The position numbers were made by a program, and so were the translations under genes. A DNA stretch of 64,000 nt from assembly GCA_050736695.1 (NCBI GenBank), contig JBOHWH010000201.1, positions 1 through 64,000 on the forward strand, in the 5' to 3' direction. Numbering within the stretch: the stretch's first letter is position 1; every line of letters begins with the position of its first letter. The notes under the pieces are model-generated. The model was not told the DNA's origin, did not search any database, and saw only the letters and a program-made list of their open reading frames with translations. This stretch comes from JBARDN01 sp050736695. GTDB lineage: Bacteria; Desulfobacterota; Binatia; Binatales; Binataceae. Shown here piece by piece: positions 26,764 through 35,314 of the stretch.

Positions 26764-28836
26764 ATGACACAGCCTGCCGAGAAGTCCCAGCCGTTATTCG
26801 AAATCAAGGGCGTGCTCACGAAGTTCATGCGGATGCTGTTTCCGCTGGAATTTCGCATCGACTCGATTGCGAATTGCGGCCCGATGCTGCCGTTCCATTT
26901 CCCGCTGCTGCCGGGCGAGATGATCTATCTGCCGGAAAAAATCGACGCCTTCGGCAGCGCCGGCGACGAATACAACTACTACTTCGTTACCACCGCGCAC
27001 CTGGCCTCGCGCCACGACTTCGGCACCTTCGACTTCCGCCTTGCCGATATCGCTGGCTTCGAGGATCGCGCCGAGACTGGAGTCGAGGCGATCGACAGCT
27101 TCGTCGCCTCCTTCGAGGACGCCGCATTGGCCGGCGCGCTGATGCGCCTGGGCGAGGCCGCAAGAATCGACGCGGCGCTTGGACGGCGCTACCGCGGCCT
27201 CGCGCCGCGAATCGCGGCGATCAATCGCTTGCTCACCGAATTGCTGCCGCCCGAGGCTCTCTCCACCATGCTGGTGCGCGGCTCGCTCGACTTGGTGGAG
27301 AGCGGGGGCGAACAGGGATTCGCGCGGATGGCGCAGCGCTTCTTCGCACCGCTTCGCGACGCGGACGCCGACATCTTTACGACCGCGCGCCAGACCACAG
27401 CGATCTACCAATGGCTGCAGGAACTGATTGCGCAGGCGCGCGCAGCGGGCAACGGCGATCCGCTGGCGGGTCAGGCCGAGCAGATGCGCAACGATCTGAT
27501 AAGCGGCGTTAAGGGCGGCGACGGCGCCGACGACGGTGCGGAAGGCGAGGGCGATCCGGGCGAGGCTGGCGGCGAACCCGATCAGAAACTCAGCATGGAA
27601 ACCTCGGGCCGGCAATCCAAGGGCAATCAGGGGCGCGCGCTGTCGCCCGAAGAGCTGCGCAAACTTATCGAGCAGGGCGCACAGATCAATCCGTCGCAGG
27701 GCGAGGGCAACGCCGACGGCGACGGGATGTACCTGACGCAACTCACGGGCAAGCAGATGAGCGAGCTCGAGGCGATGCGCGAGCAGCTTGCGGAAGTCGG
27801 CAGCGTTACCGGGCAGGGGCGCCTGATGATCGCGCGTTCGCGCCAGGATTCCTACTACGCCTACGACGAGTGGGACTACGTGCTGGCCGAATACCGGCGC
27901 AACTGGTGCCGGCTGCGCGAAATCCAGCTCGCCGGCGACGACGGCGATTTCTACAACAACACGCTGCTGCGTTATGCGGATCTGCTGCCGGTGATCCGGC
28001 GCAACTTTCAGCGGATTCGTCCGGCGTCATATCGGATGGTGCGCGGTCTCGAAGACGGCGAGGAGATCGATTTCGACAAAACTGTCGAGTCGCACGTCGC
28101 GCGCAAGATGGGCGAGATTCCAGATGGCCGCGTATACAAGGCGCGCAAGAAGGAAGCCCGCGATGTCGCGACTCTGTTCCTGCTCGACATGTCCGCCTCG
28201 ACCGACGAGCCGATTCATCGCGAGCCGCGCAAGTTCACCGACGACGACGATAACGACGATTGGATGAAAGCGTGGCAGCGGCGTCCGCAAGCCGCGCAGC
28301 GTCCACGCCGGATTATCGACGTCAACAAGGAAGCGCTGATCATCATGGCGCAGTCGCTCGAGGAAATCGGCGACCAGTACGCGATCATGGGGTTCTCGGG
28401 CCACGGCCGCGACAATGTCGAGTTTTACGTCATCAAGGAGTTCGACCAGGAACTTTCCGACGACGTGCGCGCGCGCGTCGGCGCGGTCGAGCCCAAGCGT
28501 TCAACCCGGATGGGCGCTGCCATTCGCCACGTGCGCGAAAAATTCAAGAACGTCAATTCCCGCGCCAAGCACGTTATCCTGTTGAGCGACGGCTTTCCGC
28601 AGGACTTCGATTACGGCCACGACCGCCGCTCGAACGCATACGGAATCCAGGACACGATGGTTGCGCTGAAGGAACTTGAGCTCGCGGGCGTCCTGCCCTT
28701 CTGCATCACCGTGGACAAGACCGGCCACGACTACTTGCGCCAGATGTGCCAGTCCTCGCGCTACCTGGTGATCGAGGACATCGCGTCGCTGCCGCGCCAG
28801 TTGCCGAAGATCTACGAGCAAGTAATCCGCTGGTGA
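26764..28836 (+). CDS. NorD/CobT-like VWA-domain protein
   Basis: A 690-residue cytoplasmic protein. The N-terminal part (1-240) is helical with no recognised domain. An acidic Gly/Glu-rich region (about 245-300) has a run of GADDGAEGEGDPGEAGG. The C-terminal VWA domain has a MIDAS motif FLLDMSASTDEP (about 477-488), ALIIMAQSLEEIGDQYAIMG, and LLSDGFPQDFDYGHDRRSNA with GIQDTMVALKELELAGVLPF, the pattern of NorD and related MoxR-partner proteins. The ATG at 26764 fits the domain start; an upstream extension to 26656 is not supported. NorD-type proteins act with a MoxR AAA+ ATPase, but none is present in the window. Confidence 0.75.
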   Translation: MTQPAEKSQPLFEIKGVLTKFMRMLFPLEFRIDSIANCGPMLPFHFPLLPGEMIYLPEKIDAFGSAGDEYNYYFVTTAHLASRHDFGTFDFRLADIAGFEDRAETGVEAIDSFVASFEDAALAGALMRLGEAARIDAALGRRYRGLAPRIAAINRLLTELLPPEALSTMLVRGSLDLVESGGEQGFARMAQRFFAPLRDADADIFTTARQTTAIYQWLQELIAQARAAGNGDPLAGQAEQMRNDLISGVKGGDGADDGAEGEGDPGEAGGEPDQKLSMETSGRQSKGNQGRALSPEELRKLIEQGAQINPSQGEGNADGDGMYLTQLTGKQMSELEAMREQLAEVGSVTGQGRLMIARSRQDSYYAYDEWDYVLAEYRRNWCRLREIQLAGDDGDFYNNTLLRYADLLPVIRRNFQRIRPASYRMVRGLEDGEEIDFDKTVESHVARKMGEIPDGRVYKARKKEARDVATLFLLDMSASTDEPIHREPRKFTDDDDNDDWMKAWQRRPQAAQRPRRIIDVNKEALIIMAQSLEEIGDQYAIMGFSGHGRDNVEFYVIKEFDQELSDDVRARVGAVEPKRSTRMGAAIRHVREKFKNVNSRAKHVILLSDGFPQDFDYGHDRRSNAYGIQDTMVALKELELAGVLPFCITVDKTGHDYLRQMCQSSRYLVIEDIASLPRQLPKIYEQVIRW

Positions 28837-28854
28837 TTACTCAATCCACGAAAT

Positions 28855-28879
28855 CCGCGTAATCCGCGGTTTCTTCTTT
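28855..28879 (+). terminator. Weak terminator after VWA gene
   Basis: A small hairpin with arms CCGCG (28855) and CGCGG (28865) is followed by TTTCTTCTTT. The stem is only 5 base pairs, and the T-rich end touches the stop of the convergent gpmI gene. Confidence 0.35.
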
Positions 28880-30404
28880 ACTCACGCAAATCGCGCCCGG
28901 TCATTGCGGGCGGGATCGCAAGACCGAGAATCGCGAGGAAGGTCGGCGCGACGTCCGCGAGAGTGCCGCCGTCGCGCAGGTGTCCTTTGAAATTCGGATC
29001 GGCGAGAATCAACGGAACCGGATTGGTCGTGTGCGCGGTATGCGGCTGTCCGGTCGCGGGATCGGCCATGAATTCGGCGTTGCCGTGATCGGCGGTGATG
29101 AGTGCAGCGCCGCCGCGCTTCGCGATCGCGTCGAGCACGATTCCCAACGCCGCGTCGGACGCCTCGACCGCCTTTATCGCCGCGTCGAGATGTCCGGTAT
29201 GGCCGACCATGTCGGGATTCGCGAAGTTCATCACCACGACGCCGAAGTTCCCGCTCTCGATTTCCTGCGCGGCGCGAATCGCGATCTCGTGCGCACGCAT
29301 TGTGGGTTCGAGATCATAGGTCGCGACTTTCGCCGAGGGGATCATCACGCGCTCCTCGCCCGCGAACGGGTTTTCGATTCCCCCGTTCAGAAAATAAGTC
29401 ACATGCGCGTATTTCTCGGTCTCCGCGATGCGCACGTTTGCGATTCCCGCTCCGGCCAGAACCTCGGCCAGCGTGTTGCACACGTCTTCAGGAGCAAACG
29501 CGAGCGGAAGCCCGAATGAGCGGTCGTATTCGGTCATGCAGAGGTATCCGATCTTCGGCGCGCGGGGCCGCGGAAATTCCCTGAATTTCGGGAGCGCCAG
29601 CGCCGCCGTAAGTTGGCGCGCGCGATCGGCGCGAAAATTGAAACACATGACTTGATCGCCATCGGCGATCTTGCGGGGCGTGCCGACGATACATGGCTCG
29701 ACGAATTCGTCGTTCTTGTCCGCGGCGTAGGATCGCTCCACCGCTTCGCGCGCGCTCGTGACCCGCGCGCCTTCGCCTTCAACCATCGCCCGCCAGGCAC
29801 GCTCGGTGCGCTCCCAGCGGCGATCGCGATCCATTGCAAAGTACCGCCCCTGCACCGTCGCGATTCTGCCGCGCCCAAGCTGCTTGAGCTTCGCCTCCAG
29901 CGCGTCGATAAACGAAAGCGCCGAGCGCGGAGGCTTGTCGCGTCCGTCGAGGACGGCATGTACCACGATATCGTCGAGATTCTCGCGAGCCGCGACCTCC
30001 AGAATCGCGAACAGATGATCGATATGACTGTGCACGCTGCCGTCGGAGAGCAGTCCCCACAGATGCAGCGCGCGGCCCGACGATTTGGCGGTGTGAATTG
30101 AGCGGAGAATCGCCGCGTTGCGCGCAAACGCTCCGCTCTCGATCGCTTTCGTGATCCGCATCAGGTCCTGATAAATCACGCGGCCAGCTCCCATCGTCAG
30201 ATGGCCAACCTCAGAATTTCCCATCACCCCCGGCGGAAGACCGACCGACTCGCCCGACGCGTCGATGCCGGTGTGCGCGCAGGTCTTGAGCAACGCGTCC
30301 ATCACGGGCGTGCGCGCCATCGCGATCGCGTTTGCTTCACGATTGGGGCTCAGTCCCCATCCGTCGAAGATGATTAACGCCGCCACCGGAGGACGCTGGC
30401 TCAT
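28878..30404 (-). CDS. gpmI: 2,3-bisphosphoglycerate-independent phosphoglycerate mutase
   Basis: A 508-residue GpmI, the manganese-dependent mutase of glycolysis. The alkaline-phosphatase-fold metal site is present: LIIFDGWGLSPN near the start, the phosphoserine segment VMGNSEVGHLTMGAG (about 60-75), HSHIDHLFAI and HAVLDGRDKPPRSA (about 125-160), and the C-terminal metal ligands VMNFANPDMVGHTG and LITADHGNAEFM. The full 508-residue length is standard. Its start overlaps the eno stop by 4 bases, so gpmI and eno are translationally coupled and form a glycolytic pair. Confidence 0.96.
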   Translation of the reverse strand: MSQRPPVAALIIFDGWGLSPNREANAIAMARTPVMDALLKTCAHTGIDASGESVGLPPGVMGNSEVGHLTMGAGRVIYQDLMRITKAIESGAFARNAAILRSIHTAKSSGRALHLWGLLSDGSVHSHIDHLFAILEVAARENLDDIVVHAVLDGRDKPPRSALSFIDALEAKLKQLGRGRIATVQGRYFAMDRDRRWERTERAWRAMVEGEGARVTSAREAVERSYAADKNDEFVEPCIVGTPRKIADGDQVMCFNFRADRARQLTAALALPKFREFPRPRAPKIGYLCMTEYDRSFGLPLAFAPEDVCNTLAEVLAGAGIANVRIAETEKYAHVTYFLNGGIENPFAGEERVMIPSAKVATYDLEPTMRAHEIAIRAAQEIESGNFGVVVMNFANPDMVGHTGHLDAAIKAVEASDAALGIVLDAIAKRGGAALITADHGNAEFMADPATGQPHTAHTTNPVPLILADPNFKGHLRDGGTLADVAPTFLAILGLAIPPAMTGRDLRE

Positions 30405-31702
30405 CGGAAAGTCTCACCGCGCTTGAATATCGAAGCGCCGGGATAGACTGCGCGTGCGCCCAGCTCCTCGGCGATTCGTAGCAGGCGATTGTACTTCGCG
30501 TTGCGCTCGCTGCGGCTCAGCGACCCGGTTTTGATCTGACCCGCTCCTGTAGCCACCGCGAGGTCCGCGATGGAGGTGTCTTCGGTCTCGCCCGAGCGAT
30601 GCGAGATCACGCAGGTGAAGCCCGCGGCGCGCGCCATATCTATCGTCGCCAGGGTTTCGGTGAGAGTGCCGATCTGGTTGAGTTTGATCAGAATCGAATT
30701 GGCGGTCTTCTCTTTGATTCCGCGCGTCAGGCGCTCGCGATTAGTCACGAAGATATCGTCGCCGACCAGTTGGACCTGGCCGCCAAGCTCGCGCGTCAGA
30801 AGTTGCCAGCCGGTCCAATCGTCTTCGGCCAGAGGGTCTTCGAGAGACACGATCGGATATTTCGCGATCCATTCGGCGTAAAATTTCACCATCCCGGCCG
30901 CGTCGCGCGAGCTTTTGTCCGATTTGGAGAAGACGTATTTGCCTTGGTCGAAAAACTCGCTCGAAGCCGGATCGAGCGCCAGTGCGACATCGGCGCCGGG
31001 CTTGTAACCGGCATTGCTGATCGCCTGCAGGATCACCTCGATCGGTTCCTCGTTGCTCTTGAGGCTCGGTGCGAAACCGCCTTCGTCGCCGACGTTGGTC
31101 GAATGGCCGGCTTTCTTGAGCACCGCGGCGAGCGCGTGGAAGACCTCGGCGCCGGCGCGAATCGCTTCCGCAAAATTGGGCGCGCCCTGCGGCACGATCA
31201 TGAACTCCTGCATATCGACGCTCGAGTCGGCGTGCACGCCGCCGTTGAGCACGTTCATCATCGGCACCGGCAGGATATGCGCGTCGGGATTCAGATGACG
31301 ATAGAGCGGGAGCCCGTGCGCCGCGGCAGCCGCATGAGCCGTCGCCAACGATACGCCGAGGATCGCGTTGGCGCCCAGCTTCGATTTGTTCGGCGTCCCG
31401 TCCAGCGCGAGCAGAGTCTCATCGATGGCTTTCTGGTCGTCGCCGTTGGCGCCTTTGAGTTTCGCGGCGATGGTGATGTTCACATTCGCAATTGCTTTCA
31501 GCACGCCCTTGCCGCCGAAGCGCTTCTTGTCGCCGTCACGAAGCTCCAGCGCCTCGTGTACGCCGGTTGACGCGCCCGAGGGAACCGCGGCGCGCCCGAG
31601 CGCTCCACCTTCGAGCAGGACATCGACTTCGACTGTGGGGTTTCCGCGCGAGTCGAGAATTTCCCGCGCCCTGACTTCGCTGATCCTGGTTGCTGCCGCC
31701 AT
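30401..31702 (-). CDS. eno: Enolase
   Basis: A 433-residue enolase, which dehydrates 2-phosphoglycerate to PEP. It has the N-terminal ILDSRGNPTVEVDVLLEGG, the loop PSGASTGVHEALELRDGD, the PMMNVLNGGVHADSSVD and NVGDEGGFAPSL active-site blocks, and the signature VISHRSGETEDTSIADLAVA with the catalytic Lys region LIKLNQIGTLTET just before. It starts the eno-gpmI operon on the minus strand. The 102 bases upstream contain no gene. Confidence 0.97.
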   Translation of the reverse strand: MAAATRISEVRAREILDSRGNPTVEVDVLLEGGALGRAAVPSGASTGVHEALELRDGDKKRFGGKGVLKAIANVNITIAAKLKGANGDDQKAIDETLLALDGTPNKSKLGANAILGVSLATAHAAAAAHGLPLYRHLNPDAHILPVPMMNVLNGGVHADSSVDMQEFMIVPQGAPNFAEAIRAGAEVFHALAAVLKKAGHSTNVGDEGGFAPSLKSNEEPIEVILQAISNAGYKPGADVALALDPASSEFFDQGKYVFSKSDKSSRDAAGMVKFYAEWIAKYPIVSLEDPLAEDDWTGWQLLTRELGGQVQLVGDDIFVTNRERLTRGIKEKTANSILIKLNQIGTLTETLATIDMARAAGFTCVISHRSGETEDTSIADLAVATGAGQIKTGSLSRSERNAKYNRLLRIAEELGARAVYPGASIFKRGETFR

Positions 31703-31804
31703 GTGCTTCCTCTCGCCTTACAGAAGCCGAAATACTAAGCCAGCCACCGCGGGCTGTCATCACATTACAGCAGGATTACAAATCCTCGCGACTTCTTAAT
31801 CGAG

Positions 31805-32542
31805 CTAATCCACGCGGCGCGCGGGACCGAGAAATCGCGCCGGGAGGGGAGTCTCGATCACATTGCCTCTGTTCGATGCCACTCGAAACGCGCGTGCTTT
31901 CGGCCGCGATGAGACGATCTCTTGGAGCCGCGTGCCGGCGAAGTGCGCGGCGGCTCCGTCGTCGAGCGCGAGCGTCGCAACGAATCCGCGCCTCAGGATG
32001 CGATGCAGGATCGGCCGGCGCGCCGCCTCTCCGTCGTAATGCGGGCAGCATCCGCCGCGCAGAAATCCGAGACCCCGGCCGAGGGCGCAAAATCCTCCGC
32101 CGAATGAATCGGTGATTCCGTCTTCAAACCAGCAGATCGCTCCCGCGCTGATTCCCGCGAGCACGACGCCCGCGCTCCATGCCGCGCGTAGTGCTCGATC
32201 GAATCCATGCAGTCGCCAGATCGCGAGCAGGTTCGCCGTGCTGCCACCGCCGACATAAATGATGTCCTGCGCGAGGACGAACCGGCGGAGATCGGTCACG
32301 GTGCGTTCAAAAAACCGGAGTTGCGTGGCTTCCGCGCGCGAGGGCGGGAAAGCCTCGAAGAAGCGGCGCGCATAAGTGTCGCTATCGCCGCTCGCGGTGC
32401 CGACGAACGCGATTCGCGGCTTGCGGCCGCGGATACCGCGCGAGCGGCGCGCGAGGGCGAGCACGAAATCATCCAGCAGCGGATTGCCGGGTTCCATCGA
32501 GAACCCGCCTCCACCCATCGCGACGATGTGGCGCTCAGCCAT
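31805..32542 (-). CDS. Peptidase E-like S51 serine peptidase
   Basis: A 245-residue class-I-glutamine-amidotransferase-fold peptidase. It starts HIVAMGGGGFSMEPGNPLL, has a conserved RIAFVGTASGDSD, IIYVGGGSTANLLAIW, and the nucleophile elbow VLAGISAGAICWFEDGITDSFG with the catalytic Ser. The later LGFLRGGCCPHYDGE block supplies the His. S51 peptidases cleave N-terminal Asp dipeptides or cyanophycin fragments, but specificity cannot be told here. It is cytoplasmic, with no signal peptide. It overlaps neither neighbour and reads in the same direction as the CoA transferase 30 bases upstream. Confidence 0.85.
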   Translation of the reverse strand: MAERHIVAMGGGGFSMEPGNPLLDDFVLALARRSRGIRGRKPRIAFVGTASGDSDTYARRFFEAFPPSRAEATQLRFFERTVTDLRRFVLAQDIIYVGGGSTANLLAIWRLHGFDRALRAAWSAGVVLAGISAGAICWFEDGITDSFGGGFCALGRGLGFLRGGCCPHYDGEAARRPILHRILRRGFVATLALDDGAAAHFAGTRLQEIVSSRPKARAFRVASNRGNVIETPLPARFLGPARRVD

Positions 32543-32572
32543 CGCGGCACAATAGCGGGCGCGCGCGGGGCG

Positions 32573-33787
32573 CTACAGAATCGCGCCGGACTCCCGCATC
32601 GCGCCGATCTCGTCCCACGAGTACCCGAGCTCGAGCATCACTTCTTCGGCATGCTGCCCAAGCTCCGGCGGCATCCGCGCCTGCTTCTCAACCTCGCCAT
32701 TGATCGAAACCGGAGTGCCGGAGACGAGCACACGCCCGGCAATCGGATGGTCAAGCTCCTGCAGGTAGCCGTTCTCGCGCGCCTGCTCGCTCTTCAAAAT
32801 CGTGCGATAGTCCACGACCTCGGTCGCGAGAATATCGGCGTCGTGCAACGCGGCAAGCCATTGGGCGCTGCTCTTGTTCGGGAAGATCGCATCGAGCACC
32901 GCGGCGATCTTGTCGCCGTGAAAATTGCGCACCACGTTGTCGCCGTACTCCGCGTCCTTCTCCAGATGCTCGATTCCGAGAATTTTACAGAACGCGGGCC
33001 AGCGCTTGTCGTCAACGCCCGCGATACAGATGTGTCCGTCGCTGGTCGGAAACGCGCCCCACACGCCGTGCAGGAACTGATGCCCGCGGCCGGCGCGTTC
33101 GGGCTCCTGCTGCGTGATCGACGTGTAATTGAGCTCCATCCCCTGCATCGCGATCATCGTGCCGTAAATCGACGCATCGACCTTCTGTCCCTTGCCGGTC
33201 CGTTCGCGTGCAAACAGCGCGGCCAGCACACCGCCAGCGAGGCTGAGCGCGCCCGAGTGATCCGCGACAAATATCCCGGCTGCCAGCGGCGGGTCAGACG
33301 GCATCCCCGTCTTCGCCATCAATCCGCTTGCCGCTTGCGCCAGAGTGTCGCGGCTGGGGCGCGTGACCCACGGCCCCTTTGGCCCCCACGAACTGCCTTG
33401 CGCATAGATGATTTTCGGATTGATCTTGCGGAGCTGATCGAAGCCAAGCCCCAGCCGATCGAGCACGCCGGGACGATAGTTCGTCAGCAGAACGTCGTAA
33501 GTCTTCGCCATCCGCCGCACCAGCTCGATCGCCTGCGGATTTTTGAGATCGCACGAGATGCTGCGCTTGCCGCGATTCATCGCGATAAAATAATGCGAGA
33601 CCTCGGCGTTGCGCACCTGGGGCCCGCCGATCAGCGAGGTCAGCATCCAGCGGCTCAGGTCGCCGGTTTCCTTGTTTTCGATCTTAACGACATCGGCGCC
33701 CATGTCCGCGAGGAACAGTCCCGCGAACGGGCCCTGAATCTCCTGGCCGATTTCGATCACCTTGATTCCATCCAGCGGCTTCGTCAT
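32573..33787 (-). CDS. CaiB/BaiF class III CoA transferase
   Basis: A 404-residue family III CoA transferase. It shows the start LDGIKVIEIGQEIQGPFAG, DMGADVVKIENKETGDLSRW, the FIAMNRGKRSISCDLKN loop, the segment RPSRDTLAQAASGLM whose Asp is the usual acyl-anhydride residue, and VDASIYGTMIAMQG. This family moves CoA between carboxylic acids (carnitine, oxalate/formate, bile acids, aromatic acids); no pathway partner is adjacent, so the substrate is unknown. Full-length, with no anomalies. Peptidase E follows downstream. Confidence 0.92.
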   Translation of the reverse strand: MTKPLDGIKVIEIGQEIQGPFAGLFLADMGADVVKIENKETGDLSRWMLTSLIGGPQVRNAEVSHYFIAMNRGKRSISCDLKNPQAIELVRRMAKTYDVLLTNYRPGVLDRLGLGFDQLRKINPKIIYAQGSSWGPKGPWVTRPSRDTLAQAASGLMAKTGMPSDPPLAAGIFVADHSGALSLAGGVLAALFARERTGKGQKVDASIYGTMIAMQGMELNYTSITQQEPERAGRGHQFLHGVWGAFPTSDGHICIAGVDDKRWPAFCKILGIEHLEKDAEYGDNVVRNFHGDKIAAVLDAIFPNKSSAQWLAALHDADILATEVVDYRTILKSEQARENGYLQELDHPIAGRVLVSGTPVSINGEVEKQARMPPELGQHAEEVMLELGYSWDEIGAMRESGAIL

Positions 33788-33914
33788 CGCTTCTCCTAAA
33801 CGGTCGTTCAGGTGGATACCCTTCCGATGGGATTATCGCGACGCCGCGAAAAGCTCAAGCGCCATTGCCGGCGGGGATTTGCGCGCGCGGCGGCTGCGGC
33901 TACACTTGCCCGCC

Positions 33915-34697
33915 ATGGTAGCGAGCATCTACGAATTTCCCGACATCTTTCGCCGCGTGCACAAGGAGCAACCCCACGAAATCGGAGAGGAAGTGCGCTT
34001 CCTGCGCAAGGTGTGGAAGCGGCACGCGCGGCGGCCGGTCAGGCGCGTGCTCGATCTCGCGTGCGGCAACTCGCCGCACGGGCAAATCCTCGCGCGCGCG
34101 GGACTCGAAGTCGTGGGCATCGATCGCTCGGCTACGATGATCGCGGCGGGACGGCGCGAATCTCGCGAGTTGGACCATATCCACTTTTATCGCCGGCCGA
34201 TTGAGCGCTTCAAAATCCCCGAGCGGCGGTTCGACCTCGCGATCTTCATGTCCGAGACATTTCCCGTTATGACGGCGAACGCCGCGATTCTGTCGCATCT
34301 AGAGTCGGTTGCGGCGACGCTCCGAAAAGGCGGCCTGTACGTGATCGACATCGATCGTCACGACGGCTTCCGCGTAACCGGCGCGCGCAAGCTATGGCGC
34401 GAACGCACGATCACCGCCGGTGGCGCAACGGTCCGCGTGCGCGCCCATAGCCGCCCGGCGCCCTGGTATTCGGGCATCCATTCGATCTTCGACCTCGAAT
34501 GCGAGCTCGAATTTCCCGGCCGCTCCGTGACGACGCGCGACCTCGTGCCGGTGCGCTACACAATTCCGCCGACGCTGGACCTGCTCGCGCGCGCGTCGGG
34601 CAAATTCGAGATGATCGCGGCCTACGCGGACTTGTCGTTCACGATCCCGATGCAGAGTTGCGAGCGGCGCTGGTGGGGCGTCCTGCGGCGGACCTAG
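33915..34697 (+). CDS. Class I SAM-dependent methyltransferase
   Basis: A 260-residue methyltransferase. Motif I is VRRVLDLACGNSPHGQILA (about 43-60), with GLEVVGIDRSATMIAAGR as the post-I acidic segment and FDLAIFMSETFPVM as motif IV. The C-terminal half has a beta-barrel-like insertion similar to small-molecule (sarcosine/ubiquinone-type) methyltransferases. The ATG at 33915 follows a short leader and begins MVASIYEFPDIF; an extension to 33762 would enter the divergent CoA transferase promoter. Its end overlaps the convergent phosphatase gene by 4 bases. Substrate unknown. Confidence 0.8.
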   Translation: MVASIYEFPDIFRRVHKEQPHEIGEEVRFLRKVWKRHARRPVRRVLDLACGNSPHGQILARAGLEVVGIDRSATMIAAGRRESRELDHIHFYRRPIERFKIPERRFDLAIFMSETFPVMTANAAILSHLESVAATLRKGGLYVIDIDRHDGFRVTGARKLWRERTITAGGATVRVRAHSRPAPWYSGIHSIFDLECELEFPGRSVTTRDLVPVRYTIPPTLDLLARASGKFEMIAAYADLSFTIPMQSCERRWWGVLRRT

Positions 34698-35314
34698 CGC
34701 AGGTCCGGATGGGCGGCGAGATCGAGTGCGGCGGCCTTCCATCCGTCCATGCATCGAAGAATCTGGATTGAGCCGAGTTCGACCGCGGGTTCCGCGCCGG
34801 TAAGCGTCTTGACGATCGTGCGAATCACGCCGCGATGCGCCACCACCAGCGCGCGAGTTGCGCCGCCTGGGTCCTCGGTCGGCCAGAGGGAGAGCATCAG
34901 CGCGACACCGCGCTCGACGCGCGCGACGAAAGCGGAACGGCTTTCTCCGCCGGGATATGTGTAGGCAGGCGAGACTGGGTCGGCGCGCCAGCGCGCGTAC
35001 TCGTCGGGAAAGCGCGCGCTGATTTCCTCTCGCGTCAGGCCCTCGAAGTCGCCGAAGTGAACCTCGGCAAATTCCTCGAGCGTGATCGCCAGTGGCGCGG
35101 CGGCGATTATCCGCGCGCCCTCTGACGCTCGAATCAGCGGGCTGGTGAAGACGCGCTCAAAGGCGAGACCGCCGTGATGCGCGCCGATCGCATCGCGTGC
35201 GGCGCGCATCTGCGCGCGTCCAAGTTCCGAAAGCGGCACGTTATTGCGTCCGTGGTAGCGGATGCTCGATTCGCCCTCGGTTTCGCCGTGCCGGACGAGA
35301 ATTAGCGTTTTCAA
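34694..35314 (-). CDS. Histidine phosphatase (phosphoglycerate-mutase-like)
   Basis: A 206-residue histidine phosphatase. The RHG signature is LILVRHGETEGE (residues 4-15), followed by PLSELGRAQMRAARDA, VFTSPLIRASEGARIIA, and the second catalytic block VVAHRGVIRTIVKTL with its His. It is in the size range of cobalamin phosphatases (CobC) and 2-phosphoglycerate-like phosphatases, but the substrate is not shown. The TTG start overlaps the DUF1015 stop, so it is the last gene of the alr-purH-purD-tsaC-DUF1015 operon. Confidence 0.85.
   Translation of the reverse strand: MKTLILVRHGETEGESSIRYHGRNNVPLSELGRAQMRAARDAIGAHHGGLAFERVFTSPLIRASEGARIIAAAPLAITLEEFAEVHFGDFEGLTREEISARFPDEYARWRADPVSPAYTYPGGESRSAFVARVERGVALMLSLWPTEDPGGATRALVVAHRGVIRTIVKTLTGAEPAVELGSIQILRCMDGWKAAALDLAAHPDLR

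Noticed and set aside
32207..33799. Plus-strand frame of 530 codons antisense to the CoA transferase
   Set aside because: Its sequence is Arg/Ala-rich without motifs, while the minus-strand frame is a clear CaiB-type enzyme.
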